Shown here: piece after piece, positions 43,383 through 51,466 of the stretch
Layout: the number at the start of each line of letters is the position of its first letter
How positions within the stretch are numbered: position 1 is the stretch's first letter
Origin: Actinoplanes sp. TBRC 11911
GTDB lineage: Bacteria; Actinomycetota; Actinomycetes; Mycobacteriales; Micromonosporaceae
Direction of reading: 5' to 3'
Assembly: GCF_012933445.1 (NCBI RefSeq)
Contig: NZ_JABBNC010000001.1
Coordinates: 186,001-250,000, forward strand
Length of the DNA stretch: 64,000 nucleotides
Translations under genes and position numbers: made by a program
The notes under the pieces: generated by a model
Seen by the model: only the letters and a program-made list of their open reading frames with translations
Told to the model about the DNA's origin: nothing
Database searches by the model: none

Positions 43383-44591
43383 CTAGTCGGTGCTCGGGAA
43401 CGCGTGCCTGCGGCCGCCCGCCACCAGGACCGCGGCGAACACCAGCAGGATCAGGGCCGCCCAGGTCATCGACGCCGTGCCCAGACCCGCGATCAGCAGG
43501 CCGCCGACCAGGCCGCCGGCGGCGATGGACCCGGAGAAGACCGTGACGGTGATCGACTGGGCGACGTCCGGGGCCTCCTTCGCGGCGTCGATCGAGGCCG
43601 CGAAGAACAGGCTCGGCGAGCTGCCGAAGGCCAGGCCCCACGCCGCCGCGGCGACATAGATCAGCGCCGGTACGCCGGTGAACACCGCCATCACCAGCAC
43701 GCAGACCGCGAACAGCACCGTGCTCGCCAGGACGAGCTTCCGCAGGTGGTGGTCGATGTGCTGACCGACCACGAGGACGCTCAGCACGGACGTGACCCCG
43801 AACGCGAGCAGCACCCACCCGGCGTTGCCCCCCATGCCGGCGAACGCGAGGAAGTCCGTGATGTAGGTGTAGAGGATGTTGTGCGCGACCACGTACGCGG
43901 CCACCACCACCATGATCGTGCGAACCCCGGGAAAGACCAGCACATCTCGAATCCGGTGCCGCTGGTCCTGCGGCAGCCCGGACAGGTTCGGCAGCGTCGC
44001 CAGCACCCACAGCATGACCAGGCCGGTCAGCGCGGCCGATCCCCAGAAGGCGGTCTGCCAGCCGCCGAACTTCGCCATGTACGTGCCGAGCGGGATGCCC
44101 AGCGCCAGCGACACCGGCGTCCCGGCCAGCGCGATGGCGATGGCCCTGTTCTGCCGGCCGGCCGGGGCGAGCCGGGCCGCGTAACCGGCCAGCAACGGCC
44201 AGACCAGAGCGGTGCCCAGACCGGCTGTGAACCGGATCACGAGGGTCAGCGCGTAGCTGCCGGACACCGCGGTGAGCGCGTTGGTGACCAGGACGATACC
44301 CAGTGCGAGCTGCAGCACATTCTTGCGCGGCCAGTTCGTGGTGAGCCGGGTGAGCGGGATCGCGCCGAGCGCCGTCGCGGCGGCGTACAGGGTGACGAGC
44401 TGCCCGGTGGCGGCGACGCTGGTGTGCAGGGTGCGGGCCATGTCCGGGAGCAGGCCGGCCGGCAGGCACTCGGTGAGAATGCCGACGAACCCGGCGAAGA
44501 ACAGGCCCAGCAAAGCCTTGCCGGGCAGGCGTTCCGGCGTGGACGTCGCCGCACGCGAACCTGCGGAGGTGGTGATTGCGGAGGTAGTCAT
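43383..44591 (-). CDS. MFS transporter, sugar/drug efflux (AraJ-like)
   Basis: 402 residues from the ATG at 44589-44591, preferred over the ATG at 44603 because GGAACGG precedes it. It has 12 helices: ALLGLFFAGFVGILTECLPA at the start, GQLVTLYAAATALGAIPLTR, and AIALAGTPVSLALGIPLGTY, all typical of the AraJ/YdeA efflux group. It lies between an AraC regulator (convergent) and an XRE/MmyB regulator (divergent, 249-base gap). Substrate unknown. Confidence 0.92.
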   Translation of the reverse strand: MTTSAITTSAGSRAATSTPERLPGKALLGLFFAGFVGILTECLPAGLLPDMARTLHTSVAATGQLVTLYAAATALGAIPLTRLTTNWPRKNVLQLALGIVLVTNALTAVSGSYALTLVIRFTAGLGTALVWPLLAGYAARLAPAGRQNRAIAIALAGTPVSLALGIPLGTYMAKFGGWQTAFWGSAALTGLVMLWVLATLPNLSGLPQDQRHRIRDVLVFPGVRTIMVVVAAYVVAHNILYTYITDFLAFAGMGGNAGWVLLAFGVTSVLSVLVVGQHIDHHLRKLVLASTVLFAVCVLVMAVFTGVPALIYVAAAAWGLAFGSSPSLFFAASIDAAKEAPDVAQSITVTVFSGSIAAGGLVGGLLIAGLGTASMTWAALILLVFAAVLVAGGRRHAFPSTD

Positions 44592-44840
44592 CAACCGTTC
44601 CATGAGCTAGTCGTGGCCGGGCGCGGGGCGCCGGGCATGGCGGAGGGAGGGGCTCTTGGGACGGGCCGCGTGCCGCCTCCCGGGATGCTCGGGGGACGCC
44701 CCGGGAGGCGGGCACGCCGACCAGGTTGCGTCGGTGCCGCCGCGTTACCCAGGCCTCCGGTTTTCGTACGCCCGCGGTGACTACCACCGACAGGGACAGG
44801 CTCGGGGGTTCTACCAGGGAAAACGGGTAATACTCGGGGC

Positions 44841-45710
44841 ATGGCAACGCACACCGAGCCGGGACAGCTCGACCCGCGCGTCGAGCTGAGCGAGTTTCTC
44901 CGCTCCCGGCGGGCCCGCTTGCAACCCGGCGATCTGGGGCTGGTGCAGTACGGCCGGCGCCGCCGGGTACCCGGGTTGCGGCGCGAGGAACTGGCCCAGC
45001 TCGCCGGGGTCTCGCCCGCCTACTACACGCGCCTCGAGCAGGGCAACGGCCGCAACGTCTCGATCGAGGTGCTGGACGCGATCTCGGCCGCGCTCAAGCT
45101 GTCCGACGCCGAGCACGCCTACCTGCTCAGCCTGGCCAAGCCGAACCCGAAGCGGCGGCGCCCGATGCCGCGGCGCCAGGAGGTGCGACCCGCGCTGCTG
45201 GAGATGCTCGCGGCGATCGACTGCTGCCCCGCGTACGTCTGGGGTCGCCGCAGCGACGTGCTGGCCTGGAACCGCACCGCCTCGGCCTTGTTCGGCGACT
45301 GGGCCGCGCGCGCCCCGGAGGACCGGAACTGGGCCCGGATCGCCTTCCTGGACCCGGCGGCCCGGGAGCTCTTCATCGACTGGGAGGACAAGGCCGCCGA
45401 CGTGGTCGGACATTTGCGGTGGTATGTCGGGCAGCGCGCCGAGGACCCGCAGGCCGCCGAGCTGATCAGCGAGCTGCTGGTGGAGAGCGACGACTTCCGG
45501 CGGCTGTGGGCCACCCACAACGTCAAACGCAAGACACACGGTCGCATGCGGATCAACAACCCGATCGCCGGTGAGCTGACCGTCCGGTACGAGACCTTCA
45601 CGCTGCCCGGCGACGAGGAACAATCGATGGCCATCTACCACGCCGATCCCGGTTCGCCGTCGGAGAAGGCGTTGCGGCTGCTCGCGGAATGGGGCGCGAA
45701 AACCTTTTAG
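44841..45710 (+). CDS. XRE-family regulator with MmyB-like ligand-binding domain
   Basis: 289 residues. The helix-turn-helix is RRVPGLRREELAQLAGVSPA then YYTRLEQGNGRNVSIEVL. The sensor domain has YVWGRRSDVLAWNRTASALF, FLDPAARELFIDWEDKAADV and LLVESDDFRRLWATHNVKRK. It is divergent from the AraJ-like exporter and closest in sequence to the regulator at 9037, which has the same arrangement. The 249-base intergenic region holds no other gene. Confidence 0.92.
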   Translation: MATHTEPGQLDPRVELSEFLRSRRARLQPGDLGLVQYGRRRRVPGLRREELAQLAGVSPAYYTRLEQGNGRNVSIEVLDAISAALKLSDAEHAYLLSLAKPNPKRRRPMPRRQEVRPALLEMLAAIDCCPAYVWGRRSDVLAWNRTASALFGDWAARAPEDRNWARIAFLDPAARELFIDWEDKAADVVGHLRWYVGQRAEDPQAAELISELLVESDDFRRLWATHNVKRKTHGRMRINNPIAGELTVRYETFTLPGDEEQSMAIYHADPGSPSEKALRLLAEWGAKTF

Positions 45711-45783
45711 CGCGGACACCCGACACTAGCGGCCTGCCGACACCTCCCTTGACCAGTGGTTTCGCGCCTGCTGAAGCTGGTTC

Positions 45784-46143
45784 ATGGCCCTCCGGATCCA
45801 AGTGACCGGCACGTCTCTCGACGACGCCGAGGTCGCCGTTGCCAGCCGCCGTCTGCGCTCCGAACTGCTCGACGTCGCGGACGTCTCGACGCCGCCCGGG
45901 GCCCGGCCCGAACCCGGCGCCAAGTCGGGGGCGGTGGCCACCATCGGCCTGTTGCTGGTGTCGGTCGCGCCGGCCACGATCGCGTCGGTCGTGGACGCCG
46001 CCCTCGGCTGGCTGCGCCGGCAACCGCTCGACGTCGAGCTGGACATCGACGGCCAGAAGTTCTCCGGCAACGTCACCCGGGCCCAGCGCGACCAGCTCGT
46101 CGCGACCTATCTGGAACGGGTCGCCCGCGAGGATCCACCGTGA
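45784..46143 (+). CDS. EACC1-like effector-associated protein without its effector
   Basis: 119 residues with the profile of the effector-associated constant component: a first strand MALRIQVTG, the segment RRLRSELLDVADV, a Pro/Gly-Lys loop (ARPEPGAKSGAV), a hydrophobic helix (ATIGLLLVSVAPATIASVVD) then ALGWLRRQPLDVELDIDGQ, and a Leu-rich tail. In actinomycete conflict systems such proteins are encoded just before a caspase-, peptidase- or NTPase-type effector. Here a GTG overlaps the stop (GTGA) as in those pairs, but its frame encodes nothing recognisable and runs into the oppositely oriented lipoyl gene. The effector seems lost. Family call moderate. Confidence 0.65.
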   Translation: MALRIQVTGTSLDDAEVAVASRRLRSELLDVADVSTPPGARPEPGAKSGAVATIGLLLVSVAPATIASVVDAALGWLRRQPLDVELDIDGQKFSGNVTRAQRDQLVATYLERVAREDPP

Positions 46144-46204
46144 CCGCCGCCGGCCACGAGAGGGGTCGACGAGCCGGACCGGACGGCAAACGGCTGACCG
46201 CGGG

Positions 46205-46462
46205 TCAAGGTGGGCTCGACCCCGTTGCCGTGTCGACGCGGGCGATCGGGGTGCCCTGCGGAACCTCCGCCTCCTCCCGCACCAGCAGCCGGACCACGCC
46301 CGCGGCCGGGGCCGGAACCTCCACCGAGACCTTGTCGACCTGGACCTCGGCCAGCAGCTGGCCGGCCGTCACGCGCTCGCCGTCGTGGACGAACCAGGTG
46401 GCGAGGACGCCCAGCGCTGCCGGGTTCTCCTTCGACAGCGCCGGGAACATCACCTCGGTCAT
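46205..46462 (-). CDS. stand-alone lipoyl-domain protein of a 2-oxoacid dehydrogenase operon
   Basis: 85 residues forming one lipoyl/biotinyl domain: MFPALSKENPAALGVLATWF, then the lipoyl-lysine hairpin AEVQVDKVSVEVPAPAAGVV, and a C-terminal strand. An E2 enzyme would continue with a subunit-binding domain and a catalytic domain of about 230 residues. Here the stop follows the lipoyl domain directly. The ATG overlaps the beta-subunit stop (ATGA), so it is the third cistron. Either it is a mobile acyl carrier that works with an E2 core elsewhere, or the E2 has been truncated. It would carry the acyl group on lipoate. Confidence 0.88.
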   Translation of the reverse strand: MTEVMFPALSKENPAALGVLATWFVHDGERVTAGQLLAEVQVDKVSVEVPAPAAGVVRLLVREEAEVPQGTPIARVDTATGSSPP

Positions 46463-47481
46463 GCCGCGGCCACCGCGCGGATGGCCGCCTCGATGCGGTC
46501 GTGCCTCGGCAGGACCGCGTACTCCAGGGCGTGCGCGTACGGGATCGGCACATCCGGCACCGCGACCCGGGCCACCGGGGCGCGCAGCAGCGACGGGTCG
46601 ACGTCGGTCACCGACGCCACCACCTCGCCGGACAGCCCGTACGAGAGATAGTCCTCGTCCACCACGACCAGCCGGCCGGTCTTGCGGACCGAGGCCACGA
46701 TCGCGGCGCGGTCCAGTGGCACCAGGCTGCGCAGGTCGAGCACCTCGACATCGATGCCGTCGCCGGCCAGTTTCTCGGCGACGTCGAGCGCGTGATGCAC
46801 CGACAACGACACTGTCACCACGGTCACCGAGGAACCCGTCCGCGCCACCCGCGCCTGTCCGATGGGGACGGTGTACGGCTCGTCCGGCACCTCGTCGATC
46901 GCCCGCTGGTTCTTGGCCATCCAGACCAGGCCCATGACTCCTTTGTGGAACATGTACACGACCGGCCCGTCGTCGCGGATCGCCGACGCCATCAACCCCT
47001 TGGCGTCGTATGGATTGCTCGGCGCGACCACCTTCATGCCGGGCAGGTGCGCAAACGTCCCCCACAGGCACTGGCTGTGCTGAGCCCCGTCGCTGTACCC
47101 GCCGCCGACGGCCGTCGTCAGCACCATCGGCACCTTCACGTTCCCGCCGGACTCGTACGAGATCTTCGCCATGTGGTTGTAGATCTGGTCCATGCACACG
47201 CCGAAGAAATCCACGAACATGAGCTCGACGATCGGCCGCATGCCCTCCACGGCCGCCCCGATGCCCAGCCCGATGAACGCGGTCTCGGAGATCGGCGTGT
47301 CGATGACCCGGGTGGCGCCGAATCGGTCCAGCAAGCCCGTCGACGAGCCGAAGATTCCCCCGTACGCCCCGACGTCCTCGCCGAGGTAGATGACCGACTC
47401 GTCGCGGTCCATCTCGGCGGTTATTCCGTCGACCATCGCTTTCGCCGTGGTGAGCCGGTGGGTGTCCGCGGTCGCGGTCAT
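46459..47481 (-). CDS. 2-oxoacid dehydrogenase E1 beta subunit
   Basis: 340 residues, the normal length of BkdB/PdhB/AcoB-type subunits. Motifs are VIYLGEDVGAYGGIFGSSTG, FIGLGIGAAVEGMRPIVELM, and a C-terminal transketolase domain (VEVLDLRSLVPLDRAAIVAS, VVVDEDYLSYGLSGEVVASV). With the alpha subunit it forms the ThDP-dependent E1 heterotetramer. ATGA overlaps on both sides bind it tightly to the alpha subunit and lipoyl genes. The substrate could be a branched-chain 2-oxoacid, pyruvate or acetoin and cannot be fixed from sequence alone. Confidence 0.94.
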   Translation of the reverse strand: MTATADTHRLTTAKAMVDGITAEMDRDESVIYLGEDVGAYGGIFGSSTGLLDRFGATRVIDTPISETAFIGLGIGAAVEGMRPIVELMFVDFFGVCMDQIYNHMAKISYESGGNVKVPMVLTTAVGGGYSDGAQHSQCLWGTFAHLPGMKVVAPSNPYDAKGLMASAIRDDGPVVYMFHKGVMGLVWMAKNQRAIDEVPDEPYTVPIGQARVARTGSSVTVVTVSLSVHHALDVAEKLAGDGIDVEVLDLRSLVPLDRAAIVASVRKTGRLVVVDEDYLSYGLSGEVVASVTDVDPSLLRAPVARVAVPDVPIPYAHALEYAVLPRHDRIEAAIRAVAAA

Positions 47482-48530
47482 GCCGCACCTCCGTCGGGCT
47501 CGGCGAACGCGTAACGCAGCGCCTGCGCGGGATCCGGTTCCGGGCTCTCCTTCGCGAACGTCACCGCGTCCTCCACCTTCTCGGCGGCCGACGCCCGGAT
47601 CTGCTGCACCGCCGCGTCGTCCAGCAGCCCCGCCTCGCGCAGCGTGTACTCGTACGTGGGAATCGGATCCCGCCCCGGCACATCCTCCAAATCCTTGCGG
47701 TACGCCTGTGCGTCGCCCTCGAAATGCCCCCAGAGCCGCAGCGTGTGCACCTCGATGAGGCTCGGCCCGTCACCGGCTCGCGCCCGCGCGACCGCACGCC
47801 CCGCCGCCGCGTACACGGCTTCGACCGCGTTGTCCTCGATCCGTTCCCCCGGCATGTCGTACGCCGCCGCGCGCGCCGCGTTCGACGGCACGCTCGTGGA
47901 CTCGGCCCGCGGCACCGAGATACCCCAGTCGTTGTCCTCGACGATGAACACGACCGGCAGCTTCCACAGCGCGGCCAGGTTCAGCGACTCGTGGAACGCG
48001 CCCTGATTGGCCGCGCCCTCGCCGGTGACCGCGACCGCGATCCGGTCGGTGCCCTTGCGCTGGAACGCGAACGCCTGCCCGAGCGCCGGCGGGTAGCCCT
48101 CCGCGATGATGCCGGAGCAGGAGAAGTGGGTCGCCGGGTCGAACAGGTGCATGTGCCCGCCGCGGCCCCGGCCCAGCCCGGTCTCGCGGCCGAAGATCTC
48201 CGCAGCCATCTTGCGCAGGTCGACGCCGTGCGCGATCGCGAAGTGGTGCGGCCGGTGCGTCGCGGTGACGGCGTCGCCGGTGCTGAGGTGGGCGCAGACC
48301 CCGGCGGCGACCGGTTCCTGCCCGGCGGCCAGGTGCATCTCGCCCGGCACCAGCCCCTTGCCGATGTCGAAGCCCGGTCGCTTGTCGGAGTGGTACTCGC
48401 GCAGCATCGCTTCCTCGAACGTGCGAGCGAGCACCATCGTGCGGTAGAGGTCGATACGCGTCTCGCCCTCGATCTTCTCTGGGCCACCGTCCGGTGCTTC
48501 GGCCGGCGGCGGCGCCGTGGGTACGGTCAT
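47478..48530 (-). CDS. 2-oxoacid dehydrogenase E1 alpha subunit
   Basis: 350 residues from the ATG at 48528-48530, behind a full AAGGAGGA site. The ThDP motif is GEGAANQGAFHESLNLAALW then VVFIVEDNDWGIS, and GLGRGRGGHMHLFDPATHFS is the family's loop. It decarboxylates the 2-oxoacid together with the beta subunit. First gene of the three-gene operon. The 138 bases upstream separate it from the MFS gene on the same strand and hold its promoter. Confidence 0.94.
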   Translation of the reverse strand: MTVPTAPPPAEAPDGGPEKIEGETRIDLYRTMVLARTFEEAMLREYHSDKRPGFDIGKGLVPGEMHLAAGQEPVAAGVCAHLSTGDAVTATHRPHHFAIAHGVDLRKMAAEIFGRETGLGRGRGGHMHLFDPATHFSCSGIIAEGYPPALGQAFAFQRKGTDRIAVAVTGEGAANQGAFHESLNLAALWKLPVVFIVEDNDWGISVPRAESTSVPSNAARAAAYDMPGERIEDNAVEAVYAAAGRAVARARAGDGPSLIEVHTLRLWGHFEGDAQAYRKDLEDVPGRDPIPTYEYTLREAGLLDDAAVQQIRASAAEKVEDAVTFAKESPEPDPAQALRYAFAEPDGGAA

Positions 48531-48668
48531 GCGATCCTCCTTCCGTCTCCCCGCAGCCTCGATCACCGCCCCGGCCTGCGGCAACAGCCGTTTCAGATGA
48601 CGCCACTCGCGCCACCGGTGACCGCTGGTACCGCCCCGCCCCGGGCATCGGGAACGCCGGAACCGGCG

Positions 48669-49817
48669 CTACCGCTCCCGGCGGGCCAGGGTGAGCGCCG
48701 GGAGCAGCACGGCCGCGGTCAGCAGGAAGGCCAGCGGATAACCGATCGCGCCGACGACCAACCCCGCGCCCAGTGCGCCGGCCGCCATGCCGAGGTCGTA
48801 GGCGGCGTTCCAGATCGCGCTCACCGCGCCCTCGCCGCCGCGCGGGGCACGGGCGTACATCAGAGCAAGCGTGGCGTTCTGCAGAATGCCGAACCCCATG
48901 CCGAACAGCAGCGCGCCGCCGAGCACCGCGGCCGGAATGCCGGTGAGGGCCAGGGCGGCCATGCCCGCGCCGGACAGGATCAGGCCCGGCGTGAGCAGGC
49001 GGACGGATCCGTACCGGTCGCCGAGGCGGCCGGCGATCCACCGCGTCGCCGTGGCTGCGGCGGGCTGGACGAGCAGCGCGGCGGCCACCACCCAGGTCCG
49101 CGAACCGGTCACCGCGAGCGGCAGGAAGGTGACCAGGACGCCCACCGCCGCGGTCGACGCCGCGAAAATGAGCGCGGGCCGGACCAGTCCGGGGTTGGTG
49201 AGAGCGGCCGCGACGCCTTCCTCCCTCGCCGCCGCGGCATGCCGCCGGGGCGGTCCGGGGATCGCGAGCAAGGCGAGCAGCGGGGCGATCGTGGCCGCGA
49301 CGAAGACCGGCGTGAATCCCGAGTGCGTCGCCACCCACACGCCGGCCGGCAACGCGATCAGGCCGGGCAGCCCGCTCATGACGCCGGCCAGCGCGAGGCC
49401 CTCGGCCCGACGCTCGGCCGGGATGAGCATGGCCCCGATGGCGTTGGTGGCCACCGCGCTGATCGCGAAGCCGGCGCCGCGCAGCACGCTGACCGCGAGG
49501 ATCGCCGTGGTGCTGTGGCCGGCCGTCAGAACGAGCGTCGGCAGGCCGAGCAGCGTCAGCCCGATCGCGAGTGCCCACCGGTAGCCGAGCCGCGCCATCA
49601 GCCGCGGGGTGACCATCTCGCACGCCACGCACGCCAGCAGCAGCGCCACGGTGGCGAGGCCGGCGTCGCCGTGCGAACCGGACTGCTCGGCGAACAGCGG
49701 CACCACCGACAGCGGCAGGTAGAAGGCGACCGACGAACCGATGACGGCGATGAAGCACCGGATCAGGGCGCCGGAGAGGAGGGCGGGGCGGCGGGTGAGC
49801 GCTGCGGTGGTGGTCAT
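48669..49817 (-). CDS. MFS transporter
   Basis: 382 residues from the ATG at 49815-49817. Twelve helices: RCFIAVIGSSVAFYLPLSVV, VALLLACVACEMVTPRLMAR, and LRGAGFAISAVATNAIGAML. A central Ala/Arg loop is followed by the second half with GRLGDRYGSVRLLTPGLILS (motif A repeat). It resembles efflux permeases of the YfcJ/arabinose type. It is divergent from the MocR regulator, its probable controller, with 47 bases between. Confidence 0.9.
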   Translation of the reverse strand: MTTTAALTRRPALLSGALIRCFIAVIGSSVAFYLPLSVVPLFAEQSGSHGDAGLATVALLLACVACEMVTPRLMARLGYRWALAIGLTLLGLPTLVLTAGHSTTAILAVSVLRGAGFAISAVATNAIGAMLIPAERRAEGLALAGVMSGLPGLIALPAGVWVATHSGFTPVFVAATIAPLLALLAIPGPPRRHAAAAREEGVAAALTNPGLVRPALIFAASTAAVGVLVTFLPLAVTGSRTWVVAAALLVQPAAATATRWIAGRLGDRYGSVRLLTPGLILSGAGMAALALTGIPAAVLGGALLFGMGFGILQNATLALMYARAPRGGEGAVSAIWNAAYDLGMAAGALGAGLVVGAIGYPLAFLLTAAVLLPALTLARRER

Positions 49818-49864
49818 GAATTCGACGCTAGGATCCGACCGGGTCACTGGTAAGGTCCGGTTTC

Positions 49865-51295
49865 ATGCCGGTGGAGTGGGCCGGTTCGGGGCCGGAGCTG
49901 CTCGTCGTGATCGACCGGGACGGCGGTGGCGGGCTTCGTTCGCAGCTCGAGGACCAGTTACGTGACGCGATCCGGTCGGGCCGGCTGGCGGTCGGTGAGC
50001 GGCTTCCGTCGTCGCGGGAGCTCGCTCGTGCGTTGACTTTGTCGCGTGGCCTGGTCCAGGACGCGTACGCGCAGCTGCAGGCCGAGGGTTACCTGAGCAG
50101 CCGGCCCGGTTCGGCGACACGGGTGGCCGCGGTGGCACGCTCAGCCATGCCGACGCCCCCGGCCGCCGGCGGGGAAAAATCCGGACAAATCCAATTTATC
50201 GCTGATTTTCGGCACGGGGTGCCGGACCTGCGGCTCGCCCCTCGCGAAGACTGGGCATGGGCGGTCCGCGAGGTCTGCCGAACCGCCCCGAACAGCGCCT
50301 TCGACTACGGCGACCCGATCGGCTGGCCGTCGGCACGCGAGGTGATCGCCGCGTACCTGCGACGCGTCCGCGCGATCGACGCCACCGCCGACCAGGTGGT
50401 CATCTGCGCCGGCATGGCCCAGGCGCTCGGGCTCGTACTGCGGGTGCTGGCGGCTTCCGGTGCCGGCACCCTCGCCTTCGAGGATCCGGGCGCCGGCGTC
50501 TCGATGACCGAGCAGGCCACCGCCGCCGGCATGACCGCGATCCCGATTCCGGTCGACGCGGACGGGCTCGACGTCCCCGCGCTCGACCGCACCCCGGCCC
50601 GGGTCGTCATCGTGACCCCGGCTCACCAATGGCCGACCGGCGTCGTGCTCACCGGACCGCGACGCCAGGAGCTGATCGCCTGGGCCCGGCGCCGCGGCGG
50701 CGTGATCCTCGAGGACGACTACGACGCCGAGTTCCGCTACGACCGCGACCCGGTCGGCTCGCTGCAGGGCCTCGCGCCCGACTGTGTCGTGTCGATGGGC
50801 ACGGTCAGCAAGTCGCTCTCCCCCGCGCTGCGCCTCGGCTGGCTGGTCGCCCCGCGACGGCTGGCCGGCGCCCTGGCCGAGAGCAAGCGCATCGCCGACC
50901 GGGGCAGCCCCGCGATCGACCAGCTGGCGCTCGCCACCCTCATCGAATCCGGCCGCTACGACCGGCATCTGCGGCGCGCCCGCACCGAATACGCCGCCCG
51001 CCGCGAAACGCTGCTCGCCGCCCTAGGCCCCGGCCTCCGCGTCACCGGCCTGGCCGCCGGCTTCCACGCCGTACTGCACCTGAGCGCCGGCACCGACGAG
51101 GCCGACCTGATCGCCGCGGCCCGGCAGCGCGGCGTCGGCCTCTACGGCATGGCCGGGATGCACCACGCCGTACGCCCGTCCGGACCGCAGCTCGTACTCG
51201 GCTTCGGCGACACTCCCCGGCACGCCATCGAAACCGGCATCGCCGCCATCGCCGACCTGTTAGGCATCTCGGCCGTTGGATCGCGCCCAAGTTAA
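49865..51295 (+). CDS. MocR/PdxR-type regulator (GntR winged helix fused to aminotransferase fold)
   Basis: 476 residues. The N-terminal winged helix is LRSQLEDQLRDAIRSGRLAV then LPSSRELARALTLSRGLVQD. A class-I aminotransferase domain follows, with ILEDDYDAEFRYDRDPVG and the PLP-lysine motif VSMGTVSKSLSPALRLGWLV. Such proteins sense PLP or an amino-compound adduct and control a neighbouring gene, here the divergent MFS exporter. If PdxR-like, it would act on vitamin B6 synthesis, but no pdx genes are nearby. The 171 bases after it contain the GH31 gene's promoter region. Confidence 0.93.
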   Translation: MPVEWAGSGPELLVVIDRDGGGGLRSQLEDQLRDAIRSGRLAVGERLPSSRELARALTLSRGLVQDAYAQLQAEGYLSSRPGSATRVAAVARSAMPTPPAAGGEKSGQIQFIADFRHGVPDLRLAPREDWAWAVREVCRTAPNSAFDYGDPIGWPSAREVIAAYLRRVRAIDATADQVVICAGMAQALGLVLRVLAASGAGTLAFEDPGAGVSMTEQATAAGMTAIPIPVDADGLDVPALDRTPARVVIVTPAHQWPTGVVLTGPRRQELIAWARRRGGVILEDDYDAEFRYDRDPVGSLQGLAPDCVVSMGTVSKSLSPALRLGWLVAPRRLAGALAESKRIADRGSPAIDQLALATLIESGRYDRHLRRARTEYAARRETLLAALGPGLRVTGLAAGFHAVLHLSAGTDEADLIAAARQRGVGLYGMAGMHHAVRPSGPQLVLGFGDTPRHAIETGIAAIADLLGISAVGSRPS

Positions 51296-51466
51296 TTTTC
51301 GAAGACGACTTCGACGTTCTTCAGGGCGAGGATCTCGAGGAGCAGGCCCGGCGGGAGGATCGGGCCAACATACACCCGGCGGCCGGGCATATCGACGCAC
51401 GGCTATTGACATCGCTCTCCCCTGGGCAAAAGCTGAACGCGCGTGTGCCGCGATCGAGGGAGCGTC

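Noticed and set aside
42211..44847. 878-codon minus-strand frame
   Set aside because: It overlaps the AraC gene antisense and the MFS gene out of frame, with no recognisable domain.
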